Shown: positions 18,877-28,887, numbered from the stretch's first letter. The stretch: 42,500 bases of DNA from Symbiodinium natans (GCA_905221605.1 CAJNDS010002657.1:1130001-1172500), one strand, 5' to 3'. The notes: a model not told the origin generated them from the sequence alone. Translations and numbers: made by a program.

Positions 18877-21800
18877 CTGCGGAAAGCAGTTCAGGGTTCA
18901 GGACAGGGGCGAGCGCCAACACAGCCGACTAGGGAAGCATGTGTATCCCCGGAGAGAGGGTTTGCAAAAACGACCTAAACCCTAAACCCTAAACCCCAAA
19001 CCCTAAACCCAAAAAGTTTCAATCTTGGCCCCCTGCAAGCTTTACGAGATCACCCAACACATGTTCTTGCGACTCTCCGACCCCAACAGGCGATGGTTTC
19101 AAAGGTTTAAGTCTAGGGCTTAATTAGCCTGATGTCAGCTTGAAAAACCGAACCTCCCCCCCAACCCCAAATACCCCAAAAGTGTATAAACCAAAAACGC
19201 AAAAAATCAAACAGTGCTTTGCGTCCCTGGTCGGAAAAAAACGGGTGGTGTTTGACATCCAGACATGCCCAGATTAGTGTTTTTGGGGTGTTCAGGGCTT
19301 AGGGTTTTGGAGCTTATAGCGATGTTTAGGGTATACATGGGGTTTACCCAAGCCCCAAAACCCTAAACCCTAAACCCTAAACCCTAAACCCTAAACCCTA
19401 AACCCTAAAACCGTGTTTGTTCATGAGACAATGGGTTCGCAGCTGGAAGGGCCTGAACCCTAAACCCTACTCCCCGTCCTTGGAAACCCTGATTCGCCCC
19501 CCCCCCCCAACCTCCGGATACTCCAAGATTTCGTAGGGTTTAGGGCGTCGGGCGTAGGGTTTAAGGTTTAGGGGTATTCCCGTTATTTTGACGCAGCCGT
19601 AGGTGCTGATGATGCGGTTGGAGGGCATGCTGGTGCAACCGGAGCCCAGGAGGGCAAATCCAACCAGGACGAAGCTCGATTTGCGAAACCCAAAACCCCA
19701 ACACCCTAAGCCCTAAACTCCTAAACCGTTAAACTCCTATAGCCTAAACCTAAACCCCAAGCCCTAACCTCCAAACCCTAAACTCCGAAACCCTAAACTC
19801 CTAAAACCTGAACCCGCAAACCTTAAGCCCCTAAACCCTAAGCCCCTACACTCCTAAACCTTAAAACCCTAAAGCCTATAAACCCCTAAACCTGCAAGTT
19901 CGAGCCAAACCACGGCATTTTCAAGTCACAGGGCTTAGGGTTTCGGATTGAGGTTTTAGGGTTTAGGCACCTGGAAAGCAAATTTAGGGTTTAGGGTTTA
20001 GGGCTTAGGGCTTAGGCTTTAGGGTGAGTGTTTTTGTCAAAAGAGTGTTGGGTTTAGTGGGCTGTCGGGCCTAGAAGGGTTTTGGGGTACAAGTTTGGGA
20101 CTCAAAGCTGTCTGGACTGAAGGTTTTTTAGTTCAGATCTAGCGTTTGCGGTTTGCGGCTTTCGTTTTAGGGAATCAAAGAGTCCCAACCCCGAAATCCG
20201 CGCCAGAACCCACGAACTCAGGAGGTGTCTTAAGTAGCCGGTATCCTTCCCTGCGACCTTCTGAACTGACAAGTTAAACGATGGTTTGGGGTTGAGGGTT
20301 TGGGATTTCGGGTTTAAAGTCTTAAGCCGTCTTTACACGATGCAGCTGACTTGCTGGAGAGATTCTCCAACGCCCATAATAGACTTCTTGGTCGTGACAC
20401 ACTAGGGTTTTGGGGTTTTGGGGTTTTGGGGTTTGGGGTTTAGGGTTCGGGGCTCAGGGTTCAGGGTTCAGGGTTTAGGGTTTAGGGTTTAGGGTATAGG
20501 GTTTAGGGTTTAGGGTTTAGGGTTTAGGGTTTAGGGTTTAGGGTTTAGGTAGGGTATCAGCCTTCACCAAGCTTAGGAACTTCACTGCAATTGACTGGCA
20601 TGGCCGCTCAAAGCCCCAAGCTGTGCCCAGAGACTCCACTGATCTCTCAACGTAGGTTTATTCAGGGTTTAGGGTTTAGGGTTTAGGGTTTAGGGTTTAG
20701 GGTTTAGGGTTTAGGGTTTAGGGTTTAGGGTTTAGGGTTTAGGGTTTAGGGTCAGGGTTCTAAGTTTAGGGATGGGTTCCGGGTTCTGAGGCCTCCTTTT
20801 GGTGTACGCAAAGTATGAGGTAGGCTCTCCAAACATGGACCCCGGCCTTCGCTAAACCCTTAAACCCTAACCCTCAAACCCCTACACCCTCAAACCCCTA
20901 CACCCTCAACCCTCAACCCAAAACCCTCAACCCTCAACCCTCAACCCTCAACCCAACTGCAGCTTTCTCTCAAAAGCTGCCGAAGCCACACAGGGAAACT
21001 AAGGGTGACAGGCCAGGGCCCTCAGCATCCCCGGCGCCGAGCTCATCATCCCAACGGTCACCTGATCCTTTAGGGTTTAGGGTTTAGGGTTTAGGGTTTA
21101 GGGTTTAGGGTTTAGGGTATGTTTTTAAGGGTTAAACAAGACATCTCTTCCTCATGTTCCTTCTTTTGGGCAAGAGGAACCATAGTTGAGAACTGGCCAG
21201 GTCGACCTCGAGGCCCTCCCCCACCCCATGATGTTCCTTGAGGTTTTTATTCACCCAAAAAGTTAGGGTTTAGGGTTTAGGGTTTAGTGTTTAGGTTGTT
21301 CGCTCGCGCGATGGCTCGGGCGTTGTCGCAACCGTCTGCCAGACGGAAAAGCAGGACGCGGGATTCAAGGGGGAGCCCTAAACCCAAAACCTGACTCTGG
21401 TGGCTCCTGGAGCCCCCAAAAACCCAAACCATAACACCCTCAAACCCAAACCTGAAACCCTAAGACCAACTTTCGCACCCTTCAACACGTCGCCCCCGAG
21501 CCCTAAACTTCAGGCTTTTGGCGTTTCTTTTAGGGCTTTCAGGGTTTTTTCGGGCTCTTGGGTGTATTTAAGGGTATATAGGGTTTTGAGGGGTTTAGAG
21601 GGGTTTGTAGGGGCTCACAACCCCAAGCCCCGAACTCCCTTGGGGTTTAGGTTTCTTGTAGGAGCCCAATGACCACGGCCCTCCGGTCGTACCTTTTCCC
21701 CGCTTTTTGTAGCGGGGTTCGGATCACTTGTTAACCGATCGAAAACCAGTAGCAAACCCTGTCTGTTTTTGTCGTGTAGATCAGCCCTAAACCCGAAACC

Positions 21801-21935
21801 CGAAACCTTAAACCCTCAAACCCTACACCCTGAACCCCTAAACCCTAAAACCCTAAACCCTAAACCCTAAACCCTAAACCCTAAACCCTAAACCCTAAAC
21901 CCTAAACCCTAAACCTTAAACCCTAACCCCACAAG
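18877..21935. other. array mosaic with exon-like islands of uncertain strand
   Basis: CCCTAAA at 19362-19408, degenerate CCTAAA tract at 19680-19900, TTTAGGG at 20460-20548, 20665-20750 and 21070-21118, CCCTCAA variants at 20877-20955, CCCTAAA at 21840-21925. Islands at 19035-19110 (+ LYEITQHMFLRLSDP), 19590-19680, 20345-20400, 20965-21065 (+ LPKPHRETKGDRPG after GCTTTCTCTCAAAAG) and 21305-21370 (+ RDGSGVVATVCQTEK) read as exons but are open on both strands. Confidence 0.4.
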
Positions 21936-21966
21936 TCCGAAGTTCTGGGAGCTGCCCTCTTGCCAG
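21936..21966 (+). CDS. putative host exon left of an introner-like element
   Basis: After CCCCACAAG at 21935, ten codons SEVLGAALLP plus one base (G of a split Gly codon), stopping at the GAGGTTCATGG start of the inverted-repeat element. Joins in phase with 22129-22170. Confidence 0.42.
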
Positions 21967-22128
21967 GAGGTTCATGGTACTTATTAACCAAAGAGAACTG
22001 TGCCTATAACCCACTTCTAAGCCCCTTAAGTGCTGCCCTAAGAAGGTTATAAGTACAGTTGTAAGTACAACTACCCTAGAAGTACAGTTAGAATTGGTTC
22101 ATGAGTACCATGAACCTCCAAGTCGCAG
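21967..22128 (+). mobile_element. introner-like MITE (family 3) acting as a candidate intron
   Basis: Exact 15-bp terminal inverted repeats GGAGGTTCATGGTAC (21966-21980) and GTACCATGAACCTCC (22105-22119). The 8-mer CAGGAGGT occurs at both edges (21964-21971 and 22126-22133), like a target duplication supplying both splice junctions: CAG then GAGGT..GTCGCAG. Removing 162 bp fuses two in-phase coding pieces. The donor would be GA, a type reported in dinoflagellates. The mechanism is known for introners; this instance is inference. Confidence 0.6.
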
Positions 22129-22170
22129 GAGGTCGCCTGCGCAGATTGGCGGCTGATCTCGAAATTGTGG
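22129..22170 (+). CDS. putative host exon right of the introner (GRLRRLAADLEIV)
   Basis: Thirteen full codons GRLRRLAADLEIV after CAAGTCGCAG, ending at GTTTAGG (22171). Phase matches 21936-21966 across the element. Another frame (EVACADWRLISKL) is open. Confidence 0.42.
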
Positions 22171-22457
22171 GTTTAGGACTTGGGATCCCATTTGGGTAGG
22201 GTTTGGGGTTTGGGGTTTGGGGTTTGGGGTTTAGGGTTTAGGGTTTAGGGTTTAGTGTTTACAGGGGTAGGCTTGAAAATCGTCTTATTCTTTCATTGCC
22301 CTCAATCCCCTATATAGTCCTTATAAAGCCATGAAAAACCTCAGTTTTTTGTCGGGCCCCGAAACCTACCCCCAAGTCCGTGACCCTAAACGGCAAACCC
22401 TAAACCCTAAGTGGAAGAACAACCCTAAACCCTAAACCCTATTTCTCATCAACGAAG

Positions 22458-22608
22458 GGTGACAAGAACTGCTGCAAGGAATGCGGCACTTGGTCTGAGC
22501 AACCGCAGATTGCACGATTGATTGCATTTTGTCTCCGGGCTCAGATTTTGCGGAGACTTGCGGCTCAGGGTCATCTGGGGACGCTCAGCCTGGGCTTTTT
22601 GATGATGC
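22458..22608 (+). CDS. putative host exon, 50 codons (GDKNCCKECGTW..)
   Basis: After TCAACGAAG at 22457 the frame is open to GATGATGC before GTAGGGTTTAGGG (donor at 22609). It starts GDKNCCKECGTWSEQ, with a CC-x2-C cluster, continues IARLIAFCLRAQILRRLAA and ends GTLSLGFLMM, an amphipathic to hydrophobic stretch. The acceptor is weak. No family recognised; the Cys cluster alone is not enough for a zinc-binding call. Confidence 0.5.
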
Positions 22609-23356
22609 GTAGGGTTTAGGGTTTAGGGTTTAGGGTTTAGGGTTTAGGGTTTAGGGTTTAGGGTTTAGGGTTTAGGGTTTAGGGTTTAGGGTTTAGGGTT
22701 TAGGGTTTAGGGTTTAGGGTTTAGGGTTTAGGGTTTCCACACCCCGAAGTGAGCAGCAGGAGGGAGCAGCCCAACATCGGAAGAATCAGCAGTGACATCC
22801 CAACCTCCACATTTTGACGGTGTGTCTACGGTTGAGTCTAGGGCTTTTAGAGGGCTTTCTGTTCCCACATGAAACTGTTTGAAGCCTGGTCCTCCCGTAC
22901 TGCAAAAAAGCCTAGTTTTTGCCGTGAAACAGCCTTTTGTTACAGACACTGCGAAACAACAGCTAGTGACTTCAACATTAGCTCGATATCCATATATTTT
23001 GTATTTGTATCCACAACAAGAATACATTGGGTCCTTTGAGCACTCCTCCCTCTCCCCGAGGCCTTAACCTCCCTAACCTTAAACTCCAAGCCCTAATGCT
23101 CCTCAACTCCAAACCCTTCCACCCAAGAAACCCTAAGCCCCAAACCCCAAACCCTAGACCTCAAACCCTAAACCCCAACCCCTAAGCCCCAAACCCTAAA
23201 CCCAAACGCTAAACCCCAAACCCAAAAGCTAAACCCTAAACGCCAAACCCCAAGCCCCCAAACCCCCCTAAACCCCAAACCCTAAACCCTAAAACCGAAA
23301 CCCCAAACCCCACACCCGAAACCCCAAACCCTAAACCCTACACCCCAATCCCCCAG
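22609..23356. other. long TTTAGGG array, unique spacer, mixed CCCCAAA/CCCTAAA tract
   Basis: TTTAGGG at 22614-22735 (about 17 units). The unique stretch 22736-23060 has open frames on both strands (+ PRSEQQEGAAQHRKNQQ near 22745) without firm splice sites. 23060-23350 is a degenerate CCCCAAA/CCCTAAA/CCCAAAC tract ending CCCCCAG, the acceptor of the next exon. Confidence 0.55.
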
Positions 23357-23423
23357 AAAAGAGCCTCGGGCGCCGAGGAGCAGCCCTGGTGCATCTTGGA
23401 CTTCGAGGAGACTCTTTTGGGGG
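23357..23423 (+). CDS. putative host exon (KRASGAEEQPWCILDFEET..)
   Basis: Acceptor CAATCCCCCAG at 23356; 22 codons KRASGAEEQPWCILDFEETL plus LG, one base over, then GTTTAGGG. Good coding composition on this strand only. Joined in phase to 23614-23660 across an intron of 190 bp of which about 110 bp is TTTAGGG repeat. Confidence 0.55.
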
Positions 23424-23613
23424 GTTTAGGGTTTAGGGTTTAGGGTTTAGGGTTTAGGGTTTAGGGTTTAGGGTTTAGGGTTTAGGGTTTAGGGTTTAGG
23501 GTTTAGGGTTTAGGGTTTAGGGTTTAGGGTTTAGGTTGTAAGTTTTAAGGTTTAGGGTTTAAGGTTTAGGGTTTCGGATTTAGGGTTGAGGGTTTAGGGT
23601 CTAGGGCGCGCAG
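23424..23613 (+). repeat. candidate intron beginning with (TTTAGGG)n
   Basis: Starts GTTTAGGGTTTAGGG (about 16 units to 23533), passes through degenerate units, ends GGGCGCGCAG. The donor is the array itself. Confidence 0.52.
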
Positions 23614-23660
23614 CATCCCATTGTTCATGTGGTTCAGTGCTCACCTTCAGGAAGATCTAA
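23614..23660 (+). CDS. putative 3'-terminal host exon (SHCSCGSVLTFRKI stop)
   Basis: Fifteen codons including TAA at 23658-23660, in phase with 23357-23423 (shared Ala codon). The alternative frame HPIVHVVQCSPSGRSK with a GTAAAAG donor at 23663 is equally clean, so this may instead be an internal exon of another frame. Confidence 0.38.
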
Positions 23661-24571
23661 AGGTAAAAGGGCACATTCCGGGTTTAGGGATTAGGAGAGA
23701 TCCACTGTTTTCTATAGGGTTTAGGGTTTAGGGTTTAGGGTTTAGGGTTTAGGGTTTAGGGTTTAGGGTTTAGGGTTTAGGGTCAAACGGTACTGGAATA
23801 GGATGATAGCGGCCTAGCTCCTGGACAAGCTCTTAAGATTTACCTGGTCTTTCCTGCGCATGTAGACCTCAGATCTGTTCTCGCTTCAGGAGTAGGGCTC
23901 AATGTGTAGGAGGTTTTAGGGTTTAGGGTTTAGGGTTTAGGGTTTAGGGTTTAGGGTTTAGGGTTTAGGGGCTGAAACCTAAAGCCCAGCTCTGTCAAAC
24001 ATGTCCGAAGCTCAGGGCCTTGATCCCTGCATCCAATGCGGCTTTGTGTTGAAGGCTTAGGGTTTAGGGTTTGGGGTGTAGGGTTTAGGGTTTGGGGTTT
24101 AGGGTTAAGGGTTTAGGGTTTAGGGTTTAGAGGTTCGGAGCTCAGGGTTTAGGGTAAAATCTGCTCTGACATCACGCCGGCGCTTGCTCCAAAGGCTTTT
24201 GGCCAGCCTGGGTGCCGCGGCCTCCTTCTGCGGTGTGGCTCTGCTCAACCGCAGCAGGGCGTTGTCCAATACACCCCTTAATGAAGGGGAGAATTGTCCT
24301 TAAAGTATAAGAGGGTTCCTTATATGGTTTAAAGAGCATTCGAATATTCCTTAAAGTATAGGAGGGTTCCTTATATATAGTTTAAGGAGTATTCCTTAAC
24401 TAAGAGGGGTATTGGAGTCATGAAGTTTTTTGGGGTACCTAAACCTTGGCAGCCCACTGGTGCCCTTTTCCTCTTTTTGTTTCACGGTTCCCTCCTACAG
24501 GAACCAACCCCCAAAAAAGGGTGCCCGTGTTATGGAATATGGTTTCTGGGCGACCACGAAACCCTAAACCC
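23661..24571. other. arrays plus family 1 and family 4 elements
   Basis: TTTAGGG at 23719-23783, 23916-23968 and 24058-24130; family 1 element 24265-24416 (TCCAATACACCCCTTAA..CTAAGAGGGGTATTGGA); family 4-like element 24445-24556 (CTTGGCAGCCCACTGG..GGTTTCTGGGC). No exon is called before about 24572. Confidence 0.6.
24265..24416. mobile_element. MITE/introner-like element, family 1 copy c
   Basis: Ends TCCAATAC and GTATTGGA pair; subterminal CCCCTTAATGAAGG and CCTTAACTAAGAGGGG also pair. The interior contains an imperfect tandem repeat of ATTCCTTAAAGTATAGGAGGG type. Confidence 0.63.
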
Positions 24572-24645
24572 GTCGCGGGCTTTTTGGAGGAACATATGGC
24601 TTGGTTTTGTGGACACGAGGATGAGAAGTGCCGGCTGGGCGCAGG
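24572..24645 (+). CDS. putative host exon (GFLEEHMAWFCGHEDEKCRLGA..)
   Basis: The 5' edge is unclear (no good AG nearby; an ATG lies inside at 24595). The frame VAGFLEEHMAWFCGHEDEKC then RLGAG ends GCAGG before GTTTAGGG, phase 2. It joins in phase to the exon at 25026. Part of the 24.57-26.88 kb gene model. Family not recognised. Confidence 0.42.
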
Positions 24646-25025
24646 GTTTAGGGTTTAGGGTATACTCAGGGTACTTATAACCCCAATGATAACTGCACTT
24701 ATAAGCCTCCTAAGTCCCCTACGTCCTCGAAGTAGGTTACCCATGAACCTCCAATTCGGGTCTAGGGTGCACCCGGGGCACGGGCCCTTAGTATTCCTTT
24801 TTTTGTAGGGCTTAGGTATCTCGCAAACAACAAAAGTACCCTGTCAATCCAGGCTTGCTCTGGGGCCTAGAGCAATGGTGATCATCGTTTGTCCTGCATG
24901 AAAATCCATCTGTGCCCCTAAAAGCCGAGAAACCTAAACCCCAAACCCCAAACCCCAAATCCTAAACCCTAAACCCGAAACCCTAAACCCTAACCTTTTT
25001 CCTTCTTCCTTGGCTGCCGGGGAAG
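24646..25025 (+). other. candidate intron holding a family 3 element and arrays
   Basis: Starts GTTTAGGGTTTAGGG. 24660-24753 resembles half of a family 3 element (GGGTACTTATAACC to CCCATGAACCTCCA). 24935-24990 holds CCCCAAA/CCCTAAA units. Ends with a long pyrimidine tract (CCTTTTTCCTTCTTCCTT) and GGGGAAG. Confidence 0.45.
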
Positions 25026-25119
25026 TATCCTGGCCAGGCGCCTTCTGCGCCTGAACCCAAGCAGCGCCTCTGCCGCGATGCTGCAGCAGCTACGGTGCCG
25101 ACCGCAGCCCCCCGAGACG
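25026..25119 (+). CDS. putative host exon (ILARRLLRLNPSSASAAM..)
   Basis: Completing a split Gly codon, the frame reads ILARRLLRLNPSSASAAMLQ then QLRCRPQPPET and stops at GTTTAGGG at 25120, phase 0. A helical basic-hydrophobic stretch. Both edges match the neighbouring candidates in phase. Another frame (YPGQAPSAPEPKQRLCRD) is open. Confidence 0.47.
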
Positions 25120-25345
25120 GTTTAGGGTTTAGGGTTTAGGGTTTAGGGTTTAGGGTTTAGGGTTTCGGGTTTAGGGTTTAGGGTTTAGGGTTTAGGGTTT
25201 AGGGTTTAGGGTTTAGGGTTTAGGGTTAGGGTTTAGGGTTTAGGGTTTAGGGTTTAGGGTTTAGGGTTTTAGGGTTTTAGGGTTTAGGCTTTAGGCTTTA
25301 GGGTTTAGGGTTTAGGGTTTCGGGTTTAGGGTTTAGGGTTTAGGG
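25120..25345 (+). repeat. long TTTAGGG array at the start of a candidate intron
   Basis: About 30 units with a few TTTCGGG, TTTTAGGG and GCTTTAGGG variants. The first unit would be the 5' splice site of the intron 25120-25719. Confidence 0.9.
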
Positions 25346-25719
25346 CTTAGGATGTAGGATGTAATAGAGGCGCCTTAATAGTTACAATGGGGTTTCGGGG
25401 GGTGTACCCCTATATTCTGGCTTATAGGGTTGAGGGTTTAGGAGGCTGAGCATAAGCTTAAAACTTCCTATCAGCTAAAGGCCTCGAGCCTGAACGGGCC
25501 ACCCTAAAACGTAAACCCTAAACTTAACCTGCGGAAGTGTATGAGGGAAGCTACATATGGTCCCCTTACCTTCTTTAAAGGGTTCCTCCATTACGGGCCC
25601 ATAATAAGGGACAAAATCCTAAACCCCAAACCCTAAACCCTGTGTACACTCTAAACCCTGTAAACCCTAAACCCTAAACCCTAAACCCTAAACCTAAATG
25701 ACCCTAAGACGGCGCCAAG

Positions 25720-25780
25720 GATCCGACCGTGGAGGACATGAAATGTGCCGAAGAAGCGTACGACGCTTGCCTGCAGATGG
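25720..25780 (+). CDS. putative host exon (DPTVEDMKCAEEAYDACLQM)
   Basis: After GACGGCGCCAAG, phase 0, the frame DPTVEDMKCAEEAYDACLQM runs to ATGG at the start of a family 3 element (GGAGGTTCAGGG). Strong acidic, helical coding look on this strand. It continues the model from 25119. Confidence 0.52.
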
Positions 25781-26037
25781 AGGTTCAGGGTACTTATCAA
25801 CCAACTTTAACTGCTCTTATAACCTACTTATGAGCCCCTTAAGTGCCCTAATAAGGTTATAAGTACAGTTGTAAGTACAACTACCCTAAACCCTGAACCC
25901 TATAAGTACAATCATAATTGGTTCATGGTATGGTTCTAAGTACAGTGATAAGCACAGTTCCTATAACCCACTTATAAGCCCCTTAAGTGCTCTGATAGGG
26001 TTCTAAGTACAGTGATAAGTACAGTTCTAAACAGCAG
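25781..26037 (+). mobile_element. family 3 introner-like element, complex copy, as candidate intron
   Basis: Begins AGGTTCAGGGTACTTATCAACC and contains GGTTATAAGTACAGTTGTAAGTACAACTACCCT as in 21967-22128, but with about 14 extra bases (AAACCCTGAACCCT) at 25887-25901, two telomere-like units. A partial second copy follows at 25920-26020. Ends TCTAAACAGCAG. Confidence 0.58.
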
Positions 26038-26085
26038 GTGGCAAAGGGATGACCGGAGTGGAGCCGGGATCCTGGCTTCTGCCAG
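26038..26085 (+). CDS. putative host exon before a telomeric donor
   Basis: Between AACAGCAG and GTTTAGGG. Two frames are open: GKGMTGVEPGSWLLP and WQRDDRSGAGILASA. A further short exon after CAATCTCCAAAACAG (26226) reads LCCTRKPDK and would link the second frame in phase to 26565. The path is unresolved. Confidence 0.36.
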
Positions 26086-26564
26086 GTTTAGGGTTTAGGG
26101 TTTAGGGTTTAGGGTTTAGGGTTTAGGGTTTAGGGTTTAGGGTTTAGGATTTAGGGCTTAGGGTTTAGGGTTCGAGTGAGCAACGGGTAGCAGAATCCCT
26201 GCACAATCTCCAAAACAGCCTGTGCTGCACTAGGAAGCCAGACAAGGAGTAGGATGCGTCATGCACAAAGGCACTGTTTTTCGCTAAGCCCTAAACCCTA
26301 AATCCTTAACCCTAAACCCTACACCGCAGCAGGGCGGGGCTTGGGATGTAGGTTTTTGGGGATGTCTTGGATCAGGGCTTGAACTGGGCAGTTATGGAAG
26401 TGTTGAGGGTTTCCTAAACTCGACACCCGAAACCCCAAACCCTAATGCCTAAACCCCAAACCCTAAACCCTGAACCCTAAACCCTGAACCCTAAACCCTA
26501 AACCCTAAACCCTAAACGGCCCTCAACCCCACCCTGAACCCTAAAAGCCCAAAATTCCTTACAG

Positions 26565-26677
26565 AAAGAAAGGAGCTCTGGCGTGACCAGTTCCCACTGG
26601 CAGCGGCTCGACGAGAGTACTATGGTGCTGCTGACGCGCTTTATTGACCTCCCTGGTCAAAGCTGCAACATCAGCCG
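26565..26677 (+). CDS. putative host exon, 37 codons (KERSSGVTSSHWQRLDES..)
   Basis: Acceptor CCAAAATTCCTTACAG at 26564; only this frame is open throughout: KERSSGVTSSHWQRLDESTM, then VLLTRFIDLPGQSCNIS, and two bases of an Arg codon before GTTTAGGG (26678). Joins in phase to the terminal exon 26812. One of the firmest host exons. Confidence 0.58.
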
Positions 26678-26811
26678 GTTTAGGGTTTAGGGTTTAGGGT
26701 TTAGGGTTTAGGGTTTAGGGTTTAGGGTTTAGGGTTTAGGGTTTAGGGTTTAGGGTTTAGGGTTTAGGGTTTAGGGTTTAGGGATCAGCCCTGCACACCC
26801 CGAACTGCGAG
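26678..26811 (+). repeat. candidate 134-bp intron, mostly (TTTAGGG)n
   Basis: Starts GTTTAGGGTTTAGGG, has about 15 units to 26783, then ATCAGCCCTGCACACCCC and GAACTGCGAG. The two flanking exons join in phase when it is removed. Confidence 0.55.
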
Positions 26812-26884
26812 CATCGCACCTGAAAGATTACCAGGAAAGTGGAACAACACCTTAAGACCCCTAGACCCTGAAAACCTACCGTGA
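26812..26884 (+). CDS. putative 3'-terminal host exon (IAPERLPGKWNNTLRP..stop)
   Basis: Completes a split Arg codon, then IAPERLPGKWNNTLRPLDPE and NLP, ending TGA at 26882-26884. In phase with 26565-26677. Closes the + strand gene model of about 2.3 kb starting near 24.57 kb. Function unknown. Confidence 0.5.
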
Positions 26885-28887
26885 AAGAGGTGGAGCCAAT
26901 ATAGGTCCGAATAATTACCAATTGTATTCCCTTATGGTCCCTTATATATAGCTATACCATAATGACCGCCCGGAACCCTATTCTAATTATTAAGGCCCCT
27001 TTATTACAGTACTTTCCGGATTTTTAGGGTTTGGGGGTTTAAGGCTTTCAGGGTTTTGGGGTTTTGGGGTTTAGGGCTTTTTAGGGGGTTGGGGGATTTG
27101 GGTCTGGGGTTCAGGCGACTATGGCTAATTCGGGCAGGTTGGACTTTCCGGATCCCTCCAATCCAAGCATGTTCTAAGATTCTAAACCCGAAACCCTAAA
27201 CCCTAAACCCCTAAGCCTTACCTGGGGCTCTATTTACCTACAGCTTAGCAGCAACCACCCCTTAATTCGTAAGTAGAACCCATCAAGCTGTAGGCAAAGA
27301 GAGTCCCCGGCAAGCCTTTCAACCCTAAGCCCCTGTTTTTTTTCGGGCTTATGTTAATAATATTAATAGTATTACTAGTAGTAAGAATACGAATAATATT
27401 CATAGGAATACTAATAATCTTGAACCCCAAGCCCTGTTTCCTGAAACTTTGCGTTGGCCAGGCCTTGACTGCAACAAGAGCAGCGCCGCTGGGCAAGCCC
27501 AAGCCCCAAGCCCAAAGCCCCGAGCCCCGAGCCCCGAGCCCCAAGCCCCACAGCACCAACACCGTGAAACTAGGGTTTTTCAAACCGGTTCTACATATAT
27601 GGTCTCGGGCTCCCCGTCCCCCCTCCCGGAACCAAACCCCAAACCTCTCCCCTAAGGCGTAAACCTTCAACCCCAAACGCCAACCCCCCATTCACAGCAC
27701 AGGCTAAACCTTAAACCCTAAAGTTATGTGAACCCTAAACCTTAAACCCTAAACCCTAACCCCCAAGCCACACCCACACCACAGGGGGGGGGGGGGGTCG
27801 GGCGCAGGGGTATCACGGGCGGCCGGTCTCTTAAACCCACAACCTGAAATCCTATCCCCAACCCAGCCAAGCCCTACCTTAAACACCAAACCCTAACCCG
27901 CCAACCACGGGGCGGGGGCGGGGGCGGGAGGCTCTAACCTAGACCCTAAACCCAAACCCCCCACACCCACACCACACACGGGTAGGGATCGAAGCAAGAT
28001 GGGATACCATGGGGGGGGGGGGGGGGGGGGGGGGGGGTGGCAGCCCGAGACCATTTCTGGGGTTCCAAACCACCCCCGTGCGTGATTCTGCGATAATGAG
28101 GGTTCCAAGCCACCCAATTTCCGGACCCTAAACCCTAAACGCCAAAACCCTAAACCCTAAACCCTAAACCCTAAACCCTAAACCCTAAACCCTAAACCCT
28201 AACCCGCCGGGTCGGTGTTCCTGCGTGCATCCCTCGCTCAGGTTCAAAGCCGCTTCTTTGCCTTAGGCGACCTCCTGGGTCTCTCTCCAGCTCCTGGTTG
28301 AATCAGGGGTTCAGGGTTACAGGGCTTGGGGGCTTAGGGGCTCAGGGGTTTGGGGTTTAGGGTAAAAAATTGGGGCTTAACATGTTTTTTGCGCTTCGTT
28401 GCACGGCTTCTAGGATGTAGGATGCAAGGCCGGGTATAACTTATGGCATTGGCAGTGTGGAAAAGGGTGAGGTGAGGTGCTGTAGGGTTTAGGGTTTAGG
28501 GTTTAGGGTTTAGGGTTTAGGGTTTAGGGTTTAGGGTTTAGGGTTTAGGGTTTAGGGTTTAGGGCTCCGATATCAAAGCCTTGCCTCACAAAGCCATGCA
28601 ATCTCAGGCGACATGTAGGAGTGCCCATTTCCCATGCCCCTCTTTTGTGGGTTTTAGGATGTAGTGTTTGTTGGCTTCAAGGGAAGCACTTGCTCATGTG
28701 GACCGCACATCTCCTGGAACCCAAACCCTCAACCCTAAGCCCTAAACCGAAAAGCCCTAAACCCTAAACCCTAAACCCTAAACCCTAGACCCTAGACCCT
28801 AGACCCTAGACCCTAGACCCTAGACCCTAGACCCTAAACCTAGTTGCATCTGAAGAACCCTGAGCCCTAAACCCTCTAACACTCTAG
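26885..28887. other. degenerate repeat stretch, homopolymers, weak islands
   Basis: AT-rich element-like sequence at 26895-27010, T/G-rich spacer, TTAATA-rich palindrome near 27353-27420, a CCCCAAG/CCCCGAG tract at 27495-27550, G runs at 27784-27797 and 28011-28037 (27 G), CCCTAAA at 28150-28205, an open + island at 28212-28302 (SVFLRASLAQVQSRFF then stop, strand uncertain), TTTAGGG at 28485-28563 and a uniform CCCTAGA array at 28790-28835. Confidence 0.5.
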
